From: Onishia niordana
GTDB lineage: Bacteria; Pseudomonadota; Gammaproteobacteria; Pseudomonadales; Halomonadaceae
Length of the DNA stretch: 64,000 nucleotides
Assembly (NCBI RefSeq): GCF_004798965.1
Contig: NZ_SDSD01000004.1
Location: 186,001-250,000, forward strand
Direction of reading: 5' to 3'
How positions within the stretch are numbered: position 1 is the stretch's first letter; each line of letters begins with the position of its first letter. This document shows positions 8,866 through 16,225 of the stretch, piece by piece. The position numbers and the translations under genes were made by a program. Below the pieces are notes generated by a model, which did not search any database, was not told the origin of the DNA, and saw nothing but the letters and a program-made list of their open reading frames with translations.

Positions 8866-10143
8866 ATGAGCAACTATAAGTCTGGCGGGCGGAGTGTTGC
8901 TGCATGGTGTAAGCTACGGGAGAGTAGTAATAATAATCATGGAAGCAAGATGCAGCTTCACTTTAATTATTGGAGAGTTGGGTCTTCAATCCCACAGCAC
9001 CCAGATGAAAGAGGTATAGGATATGATTTAAAGAGATATGCCTCTGCAGCCTACAAGAAAATTAGGCCTAAGCGCCATGCGGAAAAGTCAGACTTTCTTG
9101 ATATTGGGGTTATGGTAACCCCCTTTGATGACTTAAAAGATGTAGAAGGTATATGCATATATCTTCCGGTGCCTCTCGACGCTGAGGATATTAAAGACCT
9201 TGGGCCTCTTTTTAAAAATACCAATGTCGCTACGGGTATCTTTAATGAACGGCTAGAAGTTCGCCAAGAATCGAGTAGGCGAGTTGAGCTTGGTAACCAA
9301 GAAGGCCAGTTCTGCAGAGTTCATAATTTTTCAACTTCTAATAATGGTTGTATTGATGATCAATATCTAAAAGTTGAGCCTTACAAAGGTGGCACAAAGC
9401 TCACCATTACCAGTGCGGCAATTCAAGCAGCTCATCGAGAAATAAATAAACAGAAGTGGATTTATTTCAGGTTTCGTGTCTTTATAAATAATTCTGGAAG
9501 GAATAGTTTTGTAAAAACCATTAGGCCAGAAGATAAGTTTATTCTTAGCGGATTTCATGCAACAGAGTATGTTGATTTTCGGCTTAACGAGGCAAGGAAT
9601 CTTCCACCTGAAGTAGAAGAGCTTATGGAAGATGCTGAAGAAACGGGGGTTGTGCCTATTGTTCGGATTGACTTTCTCTTGGTTCTCCGTGTCGGTGCGG
9701 ATCTAGATGGAGGGCATACAAACTATCATAAGTCTCGACTTCTTGAGCGGGAATTGTGGCTAGACTATGTGCCCGATGGTGGAAGTGATGCACTTCAAGA
9801 AGGTATGGTCATATATCATTGGCGAGAAAAGAAAGATAGTGGAAGTGAGGTCGGCTTTCAACCATCAAAGCCTAAGCGGCCCTTGCGAAAATCGCGAAGA
9901 AGTAGTCCCGAAGATAGCACTGCGCAAGAAGTGCTATCGAAAAGAGATGCCGGGATTAAAGAGTTTAATGCTTTTGTTAAGCTAAATATACGTGTGAGCA
10001 ACTGGAAGACGGTTGCGCTATCTTTGTCGATAATTGTCATTTTAGGTGCTGCCGGTAGCTATTTTGGAAGCTTGATAACCAGTTATTTAAGCAGTTCTGT
10101 CGACCACCAGGATGTTTACTTATTTACTATAATGCCTAAGTAA
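8866..10143 (+). CDS. Island protein of unknown function with C-terminal membrane anchor
   Basis: A 425-residue protein that I do not recognise. The ATG follows AGGGG by five bases. The first 330 or so residues look like a soluble, mixed alpha/beta region rich in charged and aromatic residues. A basic, Pro/Ser-rich linker follows (KPKRPLRKSRRSSPE), then a short helix and one hydrophobic segment near residues 385-410 (VALSLSIIVILGAAGSYFG) close to the C-terminus. There is no signal peptide, so the large domain should face the cytoplasm, tethered to the inner membrane. Codon use is AT-rich like the rest of the island, indicating transfer. Anchored orphan proteins in such islands are often defence components, but nothing in this one proves it. 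Confidence 0.8.
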   Translation: MSNYKSGGRSVAAWCKLRESSNNNHGSKMQLHFNYWRVGSSIPQHPDERGIGYDLKRYASAAYKKIRPKRHAEKSDFLDIGVMVTPFDDLKDVEGICIYLPVPLDAEDIKDLGPLFKNTNVATGIFNERLEVRQESSRRVELGNQEGQFCRVHNFSTSNNGCIDDQYLKVEPYKGGTKLTITSAAIQAAHREINKQKWIYFRFRVFINNSGRNSFVKTIRPEDKFILSGFHATEYVDFRLNEARNLPPEVEELMEDAEETGVVPIVRIDFLLVLRVGADLDGGHTNYHKSRLLERELWLDYVPDGGSDALQEGMVIYHWREKKDSGSEVGFQPSKPKRPLRKSRRSSPEDSTAQEVLSKRDAGIKEFNAFVKLNIRVSNWKTVALSLSIIVILGAAGSYFGSLITSYLSSSVDHQDVYLFTIMPK

Positions 10144-10374
10144 GGTGGAAGTAAAGTATCTCTCGACAAGGGTTGGCTTATGTGGTATAATAAGATATGT
10201 TTATAGTCTAATTTATATCCCTTTGAGGCGTTAAGTTAACAAATGAAATTTAGTAGTCTATTGATTGAAAGAACTTAATATTGAGTACATGGAACACAAG
10301 CCTAGGAGTAGAGTCTTGTCCAACCAGTAAGACCATAGGAGTCTGGATGGTTGGCAGTACAGGGGGGAGAAGGC

Positions 10375-10890
10375 ATGGAAAATATATTAATGGCATGTGA
10401 GCAAAATGAATGGAATAAAGCGGGAATCGTAGGTTATCCGTTTGATCTTCAGTCTAAAGAGGTTGAAGTTCTTAGCTTTATTTTGCCTCTTTCTCATGAC
10501 TATCCTTGTATTGAGTCATGGTATATAGAGAAAGTAGTTCCTGGTTTACGAAACGGGACAAGAAAGATTGAAAGAGTTGAGCGAAATGGGAAGTTGGTAG
10601 CGCTTGGTATTGCTAAGCATGAGGAGGGAGAGAAAAAGATTTGTACCGTACGTGTGTTGCCCGAGTATTTTGGGCGAGGCATGGGCGTGCGAGTTTTTGA
10701 ATCTTTGATGTCTTGGCTTGGCACAGACTTACCGCACGCCACCGTCAGTGAAGATAAGCTGCCGGCTTTTGATAAGTTGTTCACAAAAATGGGGTACAAT
10801 CTGACGTCTACAGAAAGCGGATTGTACCGGGAAGGGAAAGTTGAGTATAAATTTAATGAGACGATAAGTTTTCCCCCTAGGCTTTCATGA
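10375..10890 (+). CDS. GNAT-family N-acetyltransferase
   Basis: A 171-residue protein with the acetyl-CoA-binding region of the GNAT fold: beta strand TVRVLPEY followed by the pyrophosphate loop GRGMG and helix VRVFESLMSWL. A C-terminal strand/helix part (FDKLFTKMGYNLT) fits the family. The ATG follows a strong GGGGGGAGAAGG site; the frame is open 24 bp further upstream. It converges on the kinase gene, with only 11 bp between the stop codons, suggesting a compact cassette with the ASCH gene. The substrate is unknown; a small molecule, protein or nucleobase is possible. Confidence 0.8.
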   Translation: MENILMACEQNEWNKAGIVGYPFDLQSKEVEVLSFILPLSHDYPCIESWYIEKVVPGLRNGTRKIERVERNGKLVALGIAKHEEGEKKICTVRVLPEYFGRGMGVRVFESLMSWLGTDLPHATVSEDKLPAFDKLFTKMGYNLTSTESGLYREGKVEYKFNETISFPPRLS

Positions 10891-10901
10891 CCCCTCTCCT
10901 T

Positions 10902-11405
10902 TCAGTGTGGGGTCATAAAGTCCAGAGCCTCTGAGAGGCTCCTAGATGAAGCCTCTTCAATTACTTGAAGGGGCTTATTTCTTTCGGTTGAGATTTTTTT
11001 AGCATATTCTACGACGCTATTTTGTTCTTCCGCTATCTCCACAGGACTGGAGACAGACCTTTTTCGGCTATTGTCGTTAATTTTTCTAAAGTAAATTTTT
11101 TCGGGGTTGTCAGTAACAATAATAATTCCGTCTGGAGACAATATGTTTATTGCCTCCTCTGGTATTTTTTTTCCGCCAATTATTAAGTGTCCATCAAGAA
11201 GAAAAACCTCTTTTCTGCTTTTTATAAATTCTTCCCGGATTTTTTTCGCAAGTCCTGCTTGGTCTTGATCTTCTCCGTCAACTAGTTCGGCAAACTTGCT
11301 GGCTTGTACATGCGAGGTAGAGTTGTTGTTCTTTGCATATTTACTGCAAAGAGTTGACTTTCCTACACCTGAAACGCCTGCGACTAGAATTAATTTTTTT
11401 CTCAT
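10902..11405 (-). CDS. P-loop nucleoside/adenylate kinase-like protein
   Basis: A 167-residue P-loop protein. The Walker A loop GVSGVGKST is at about 10-18. LLDGHLIIGG and the helix after SPDGIIIVTDNPEKIYFRK, with the basic NDNSRKR segment, match the archaeal-type adenylate kinase layout (DxH substrate motif, PD-strand, lid arginines). It probably phosphorylates a nucleotide or nucleoside. Its ATG overlaps the stop codon of the ASCH gene by 4 bp (ATGA), so the two are translationally coupled. Low-GC, AAA/TTT-rich codons mark it as island DNA. Confidence 0.75.
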   Translation of the reverse strand: MRKKLILVAGVSGVGKSTLCSKYAKNNNSTSHVQASKFAELVDGEDQDQAGLAKKIREEFIKSRKEVFLLDGHLIIGGKKIPEEAINILSPDGIIIVTDNPEKIYFRKINDNSRKRSVSSPVEIAEEQNSVVEYAKKISTERNKPLQVIEEASSRSLSEALDFMTPH

Positions 11406-11827
11406 TCCGCTTCCTCCAGTAAAGGAGTCTCTTTTTCTTTTATCCATCGCCAAGATACTGGTGGTGTGAAATTGTACTTATCTCTTAAATAATCTAGTTT
11501 TAGCGGTTGTGTTCGTTGCGGGGAAGACATGAAGATGGCGTTTCCAGATTTTTTATTTGAAAAGTATTCGGAAAAATCATTCTTTGAAACGAAGGAGAGC
11601 TCCATGGTCTCATTCCAAAGATTTGTGATATTATCATGTTTAACCTTTTCAATCTTTACCTTTCCGATGATGGCGCTCTTGGGGGAAGAAGCATATATCA
11701 ATGCAGTTTCTATATCACTGTGTTGGGGTGTGAAGGATTTTCTCAGTTCTACGGTCTTATCGCCACCTAGGATCTTTTCAGCCCAACGTGGTTTTATGCT
11801 AATAATGATGGATTTTTTATGTGACAT
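11402..11827 (-). CDS. ASCH-domain protein
   Basis: A 141-residue protein with an N-terminal ASCH domain: SIKPRWAEKILGGDKTVELR is the classic first strand-helix with the Lys/Thr/Glu/Arg cluster lining the RNA- or nucleotide-binding groove, and GKVKIEKVKH is a later strand. ASCH proteins bind RNA or modified nucleosides; E. coli YqfB, a member, hydrolyses N4-acetylcytidine. It is the first gene of a two-gene unit with the kinase. With the GNAT enzyme next door this suggests turnover of an acylated nucleotide or base. The domain call is strong; the function is inference. Confidence 0.82.
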   Translation of the reverse strand: MSHKKSIIISIKPRWAEKILGGDKTVELRKSFTPQHSDIETALIYASSPKSAIIGKVKIEKVKHDNITNLWNETMELSFVSKNDFSEYFSNKKSGNAIFMSSPQRTQPLKLDYLRDKYNFTPPVSWRWIKEKETPLLEEAE

Positions 11828-12441
11828 TTTTATCTCAGCCGCTTGGGTGATGCCAAGCCTAAGCTTACGGGGTAAGCGGTGAATAGGCAATGGTAAGGGC
11901 AGTCCTGATGTGTGGTATCCGCGCAGCTCAATCGGCCATGATGCCCGATGTAGAGCCATCTACAGGGTGTTGGTTTGTTCTTGGTGGCAGGTGAGCGTTG
12001 GGGAGTGAATATGCGCATGGTAAGTCTTTTATAACATCAGCTGTTTTTAATATCGATTGGTTTACTATCGATATTGATGATATCAAATATATTTTTTTAC
12101 CTGCCGTCTTTTGAAGCCCTCCTTCGAGTTAGTGTCAATTACTGCCCCTTTAGGGAAGTAGAGGGCGCATCAGACATTTCCACTCTCTTAGAGGGGGGCC
12201 AAGCCCACCCACGGAGAAGAGTACCTTAAGTTGATTGCGTCCATGCAGGGCTCCCTACTAACCGATGACTCGTAGGAGCCTCTATGCATCGAGCTAGTGG
12301 TCAGCACATGCCGTCACCATCCATGACATCACACACCACACACCACCTATCCAATCACGCATCAATGGAACTACTCACCGGCCAACTGTCGGGCTTTGCT
12401 TTTTGTGTGCCCGGTTGGAAGCACCATGGTAATGGGCTGGT
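11828..12441. other. Gene-poor part of the island
   Basis: About 600 bp without a convincing gene. It holds a perfect 9-bp-arm inverted repeat (12049-12075) and an imperfect inverted repeat around 12243-12288 (GGGCTCCCTAC with GTAGGAGCC). Composition shifts from AT-rich to mixed towards the right end. Confidence 0.5.
12049..12075. promoter_or_regulatory. Inverted repeat AATATCGAT-N9-ATCGATATT
   Basis: Perfect 9-bp arms around 9 bp in the otherwise silent stretch upstream of the ASCH-kinase unit, within very AT-rich DNA. It looks like a dimer operator or a recombination site; no regulator gene is visible in the island. Confidence 0.5.
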
Positions 12442-12858
12442 GTGAGGCTCAGCCGGTTGAATGATCCCACTTATGAGGAAAAAACGGTCACGTATAACGC
12501 CATCGTAACTGTCCGCTACAATAACGGAATAGCCTGTTCGACCCAAAGCATCTTCATCCCAGAGGAAGGTGAAGTGGTTGATGTAGATATTAGCACTGGT
12601 GAGGTCCTCTACAAGCGCCTAGTGCCTCTTGAGGATCACACTCCATACCGTCAACGTCATCTCTACGAGTGCCGCCCGCGCCTAGGCGCCTTGTTGGCCT
12701 TGAGGGACTGTAAACGATGGATGAACCGCCGGTGGACGAAGACGCCCCGAGTGCCGACAAAGCGGCTGAGCCTTCCGCCGATAAGAAGGCACCTGGTCAG
12801 CACTGAATTAGCGCTGCCTTTGCACGTGTCAGCGACAGGGGGCCGTGTCCTGCGCTAG
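12442..12858 (+). CDS. Doubtful ORF at the right end of the island
   Basis: A 138-codon frame starting with GTG. Its first 60 codons (TYEEKTVTYNAIVTVRYNNGI and a following EEGEVVDVDIS stretch) could encode a small beta-rich protein, but the second half runs out of frame through the ubiK tail remnant and the comM leader, so at best it is a 3'-truncated gene fused to non-coding DNA. There is no clear ribosome-binding site. Confidence 0.3.
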   Translation: MRLSRLNDPTYEEKTVTYNAIVTVRYNNGIACSTQSIFIPEEGEVVDVDISTGEVLYKRLVPLEDHTPYRQRHLYECRPRLGALLALRDCKRWMNRRWTKTPRVPTKRLSLPPIRRHLVSTELALPLHVSATGGRVLR

Positions 12859-13277
12859 TGTCTAGGTGACGACACTGAGCTACGCAAGGAACGCGTATGA
12901 CACTGGCGATCATCTCGAGCCGAGCAAGCCTCGGCCTCGAAGCCCCGGAAGTGCAGGTTGAAGTGCATCTGGCCAACGGCCTGCCGGGCCTGACCCTGGT
13001 GGGCCTGCCGGAGACCGCGGTCAAGGAAAGCCGTGAACGGGTGCGCAGTGCCTTGGTCAATTCCAACCTCGAGTTTCCCAACACCCGCCGCATCACCCTG
13101 AATCTGGCGCCCGCCGACCTGCCCAAGGAGGGCGGGCGCTTCGATTTGCCGATTGCGCTGGGCATCCTGGTGGCCTCCGGCCAGGTGCCCGCCGAGTCCC
13201 TCCACGATCTGGAATGTGTGGGCGAGCTGGCTCTGGACGGTCGCCTGCGCCCGGTGCCCGGTGTGCTACCGGTGGCG
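12715..13277 (+). repeat. Right copy of the ubiK-tail/comM-head direct repeat
   Basis: Matches 8150-8727 in direct orientation and leads into the intact comM. The identity drop in its first 70 bp and the scattered changes after about 13045 suggest that it arrived from a related strain. Confidence 0.85.
12717..12806 (+). pseudogene. ubiK 3' remnant
   Basis: Encodes 29 residues and a stop that align with the UbiK tail; both end in AAEPSADKKAPGQH, while the upstream part differs (MDEPPVDEDAPSAD against LDESPADEETSSVD). It has no coiled-coil part, so it is only the recombined end of a foreign ubiK allele. Confidence 0.85.
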
Positions 13278-14405
13278 CTGGCCACCCGGGCTCGAGGCCG
13301 TAAACTCATTGTGCCGAGCGCCAACGCCGACGAGGCGGCACTTGCCGGCGGTCTTGAAGTACTGCCCGCCGATCATCTGCTCGAGGTGGTGGCGCATCTG
13401 GTGAAGCAGACAGCGCTGACGCCTCATCGCCTGTCGACGCCCCTGCCGCCGGCGGTGATTAGCGCCGACCTCTCCGAGGTGCGTGGCCAGCACCAGGCGC
13501 GCCGTGCTCTCGAGGTGGCTGCTGCCGGCGGGCATAATCTCCTGTTCGCTGGGCCTCCCGGCACTGGCAAGACGATGCTTGCCAGCCGGCTGCCGGGCAT
13601 CCTGCCGGCGCTTTCCGAGGATGAGGCACTGGAAGTGGCGTCGATCCGCTCGGTATGTGGCCTTGGCCTTCGCGATCAGTGGGGGCAGCGGCCCTTTCGC
13701 GCGCCTCATCACACGGCAAGTGCCGTGGCGCTGGTGGGGGGTGGTTCCCGGCCGCGTCCCGGTGAGATTTCGCTTGCCCATCACGGTGTCTTGTTTCTGG
13801 ATGAGCTGCCGGAATTTTCCCGCCATGTGCTCGAGGTGATGCGCGAGCCGATGGAATCCGGGCAGATTCATATCGCCAGGGCCAGCCAGCAGCGTACCTA
13901 CCCGGCGGGATTCCAGCTGGTGGCGGCCATGAACCCGTGCCCCTGTGGCTACCTCGGTGACCCGCGCCGGGCTTGTCACTGTACTGCCACGCAGATTCAG
14001 CGCTATCAGGGGCGACTGTCCGGCCCGCTACTCGATCGTATCGACCTACAGGTCGAGGTCCCGGCGCTGGCCCCGGAGCAGCTGACCTCACAGGAGACCG
14101 GTGAGGATTCGGCCACGGTACGAGAGCGGGTGATGGCTGCCCGCGCCCGCCAGGCCGAGCGGGGCGCGCTCAATACCCATCTGCCGGGTCGCGAGCTTGA
14201 GGCCGCCTGCGCCCTTGAGGCCGCCGATCGGGCCTGGCTTGCGACCGTGCTCGAGCGGCTGTCGCTCTCGGCGCGGGCCTATCACCGGGTGCTACGGGTG
14301 GCACTGACGCTCGCCGATCTGGCCGGCGAGCCCCGCCCCGGCCGCGCCGAACTGATGGAGGCGATCGGCTTTCGCCAACTCGACCGGTTGTTGAAACGGG
14401 GGTAA
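12897..14405 (+). CDS. comM: ComM/YifB-family Mg-chelatase-like AAA+ ATPase (intact copy)
   Basis: A full-length 502-residue protein of the ComM family, a hexameric helicase that promotes branch migration during natural transformation. Order: N-terminal Lon-protease-like fold (SRASLGLEAPEVQVEVHL and following), AAA+ core with Walker A GPPGTGKT at about 221-228 and Walker B LFLDELPEF, a cysteine-containing zinc-binding insert (NPCPCGYLGDPRRACHC), and a C-terminal helical lid. It is the only complete copy here; the copy at 8332 is broken. It stands alone, convergent with the aminotransferase gene. Confidence 0.93.
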   Translation: MTLAIISSRASLGLEAPEVQVEVHLANGLPGLTLVGLPETAVKESRERVRSALVNSNLEFPNTRRITLNLAPADLPKEGGRFDLPIALGILVASGQVPAESLHDLECVGELALDGRLRPVPGVLPVALATRARGRKLIVPSANADEAALAGGLEVLPADHLLEVVAHLVKQTALTPHRLSTPLPPAVISADLSEVRGQHQARRALEVAAAGGHNLLFAGPPGTGKTMLASRLPGILPALSEDEALEVASIRSVCGLGLRDQWGQRPFRAPHHTASAVALVGGGSRPRPGEISLAHHGVLFLDELPEFSRHVLEVMREPMESGQIHIARASQQRTYPAGFQLVAAMNPCPCGYLGDPRRACHCTATQIQRYQGRLSGPLLDRIDLQVEVPALAPEQLTSQETGEDSATVRERVMAARARQAERGALNTHLPGRELEAACALEAADRAWLATVLERLSLSARAYHRVLRVALTLADLAGEPRPGRAELMEAIGFRQLDRLLKRG

Positions 14406-14422
14406 CGCATGGCGGAGCTCCG

Positions 14423-14462
14423 GGCCCAAGCCCCGTGGCGCATGGCGTCTCAGGCTTGGGCC
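14423..14462. terminator. Hairpin between comM and the aminotransferase gene
   Basis: GGCCCAAGCC (14423-14432) pairs with GGCTTGGGCC (14453-14462) between the convergent genes, overlapping the aminotransferase 3' end. There is no T run, so it may be a weak or non-intrinsic terminator. Confidence 0.4.
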
Positions 14463-15547
14463 AGCGCTTTTTCCAGTGCGGCCAGGCGGCCGGGCAGCAG
14501 GGCATCCTCGACGGCACTGATGCGCAGGATATGACCAAGGGCCGGATGCGGCGGGCGATGAATCAGACTGCCGGCGGCCAGCAGATCACCATGTGCCTTT
14601 GCGGCAAGCTCGGCGTCGGGCAGGCGCACGGCGATGAAGTTGGTGGCGCTGGGTAGCACGTCGGCGCCGAGTCCGCGCAGATGGGTGGCCAGGCGTTCAC
14701 GCCGGCCAATCACCGCCTCGATATGCTCGCGTGTCTCGTCCGGGTGGTCGAGCAGCGTCTCGGCGGCGGCTTCGGCAAGCGACGACACCGCATAGTGGAT
14801 GCGTACCTTCATCAGCATCTCATGAGATTCAGTATCGACCAGGGCATAGCCAATGCGCAGCCCGGCGAGGCCGTGAGCCTTGGAGAAGGTGCGCACGCGA
14901 ATCACACCGGGCAGCACGGCATGGCTCGGCGCATCGGGGCGGAAGTCGTGATAGGCCTCGTCGAGCAGCAGGGTGCAGCTATCAGGCAAGGCGTCACGCA
15001 GCGCGGCGATCGCTGCGTCGTTGTGCACATGCCCGCCCGGGTTGTCGGGGTTGGCCAGATAGACTAACCGTGCCTCTTCGCGATTGGCGGCCTCGGCCAG
15101 GGCCCCAAGATCCGGGGCCAGCAGCCCCGGTGCTTGCTGGTAGTGGGTCTCGACGATTCGGCAGCCCTGACCGGCGGCGAAGTAGCTAAACGTCGGGTAG
15201 CTGCCGGCGCTGGTTACCACCGTGGTGCCGGCGGGGGCCACGGCGCGCAGCGAAAGGGCCAGCAGGCTATCGGCACCGGCATCCACCAGCAGATGCTCAA
15301 GCTCAACATTGAGCGCCGCGGCGAGTCGCGTGCGCACGCCCATGGCTTCGGCGTCGCCATAGCCGCGAGCGAGATCGCTGAGTGCCGCGCCGAAGCGCGC
15401 CTCAAGCGCCCGGTGGGGCATGTCCAGGCCCTCGTTGGACCCCAGGCGGTGGGGAATCTCGCGGCCCAGGCGGCGCTCCAGCGCCTTGATGCCAGGGAAG
15501 GGGTTGTCGGGGCCATCGCGGTAAAGGTGATCGGCAAAGCGTGGCAT
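14450..15547 (-). CDS. Histidinol-phosphate aminotransferase-like PLP enzyme
   Basis: A 365-residue fold-type I aminotransferase of the HisC group. The Schiff-base lysine is Lys223 in TFSKAHGLAGLRIGY; the PLP ring is held by DEAYHDF (196-202), with AGADS near 90 and NPDNPGG near 168. The ATG follows AAGGAGAG. It is not in a his operon, so it could also act on other amino acids (phenylalanine/tyrosine or an amino alcohol phosphate); the precise substrate is open. Confidence 0.82.
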   Translation of the reverse strand: MPRFADHLYRDGPDNPFPGIKALERRLGREIPHRLGSNEGLDMPHRALEARFGAALSDLARGYGDAEAMGVRTRLAAALNVELEHLLVDAGADSLLALSLRAVAPAGTTVVTSAGSYPTFSYFAAGQGCRIVETHYQQAPGLLAPDLGALAEAANREEARLVYLANPDNPGGHVHNDAAIAALRDALPDSCTLLLDEAYHDFRPDAPSHAVLPGVIRVRTFSKAHGLAGLRIGYALVDTESHEMLMKVRIHYAVSSLAEAAAETLLDHPDETREHIEAVIGRRERLATHLRGLGADVLPSATNFIAVRLPDAELAAKAHGDLLAAGSLIHRPPHPALGHILRISAVEDALLPGRLAALEKALAQA

Positions 15548-15658
15548 GGGGGCTCTCCTTGCAAGCGATAGGACGATTGTCGCGCCCGGCGATGGATCGA
15601 CTCAACTGTGATGCGCAGCAAGCCAGCACCGTGGGGGAGTCGTGTTTGGCGGCTGCGC

Positions 15659-16225
15659 CTAGAGGGCGTCGGTGTCGAAGGCGCCGCTCACCACTCGCTG
15701 CCACAGGATCTCTTCATTGCCGGGGCGACGCAGCGACAGGGTCAGTCGGTAGGGCAGCAGGTCGCGATCCGACAGGGTCAACATGGCACCATCGGTTTCG
15801 AGCCGGCTCTTCATCAGCCAGAGATTGCCGTTGTCGGGGGAGCGCGAGGCCATCTCCGGCACCCAGTCGAGTACCTGCGGGCCCTGTGGAGACGCCAGTA
15901 GCGCCCGCGTCAGGCTCTCGCCGAAGCGCTCCGGGGTAATGCCGAGATTGTCATCGACCTGCGGTTTTTCCAGCAGCATCACGATGTCCTGCTCAGCGCT
16001 GGTGGTGGTCTGGGACCAGGCCGGCTGGTTCAGTACCAGGGCAGCGGCGCGATCACTCAGCCCCAGCAGCGCCTGGCGCAAGGTGTCGGGGGCTTCAGGG
16101 GTGCTGGCGCAGCCGGCAAGCATCACAAGCATGATTAACAGCGCCAGGCATGTCGGATGCGAGGCGACGGCGAGGTGCCCACTTCGGCAGTTTTTGGGCT
16201 GCTGGCGGCATGTCGCATCGTTCAT
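15659..16225 (-). CDS. Putative lipoprotein
   Basis: A 188-residue protein with a membrane segment and lipobox LAGC (Cys39). The N-region before the hydrophobic stretch is unusually long (about 28 residues), but no later start is available. The mature part (PEAPDTLRQALLGLSDRAA and following) resembles no family that I can name. Its ATG overlaps the upstream hydrolase stop by 4 bp (ATGA), so it is translationally coupled to it. Confidence 0.7.
   Translation of the reverse strand: MNDATCRQQPKNCRSGHLAVASHPTCLALLIMLVMLAGCASTPEAPDTLRQALLGLSDRAAALVLNQPAWSQTTTSAEQDIVMLLEKPQVDDNLGITPERFGESLTRALLASPQGPQVLDWVPEMASRSPDNGNLWLMKSRLETDGAMLTLSDRDLLPYRLTLSLRRPGNEEILWQRVVSGAFDTDAL

Larger units (their letters stand above)
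8735..12716. mobile_element. AT-rich genomic island inserted at comM
   Basis: About 4 kb whose base composition (long A/T runs, AT-ending codons) contrasts sharply with the GC-rich flanks. It sits between a broken comM copy and an intact comM preceded by a diverged ubiK tail. The cargo is four convincing genes (8866, 10375, 10902, 11402) plus one doubtful ORF (12442). I found no integrase, transposase or terminal inverted repeats; a 9-bp direct repeat AGGGACTGT lies near both ends (8779-8787 and 12703-12711). The comM gene is a known integration site for resistance islands in Acinetobacter. Confidence 0.82.

Noticed and set aside
12243-12288. Integron attC site
   Set aside because: The imperfect inverted repeat lacks the RYYYAAC and GTTRRRY core sites, and no integrase is near.
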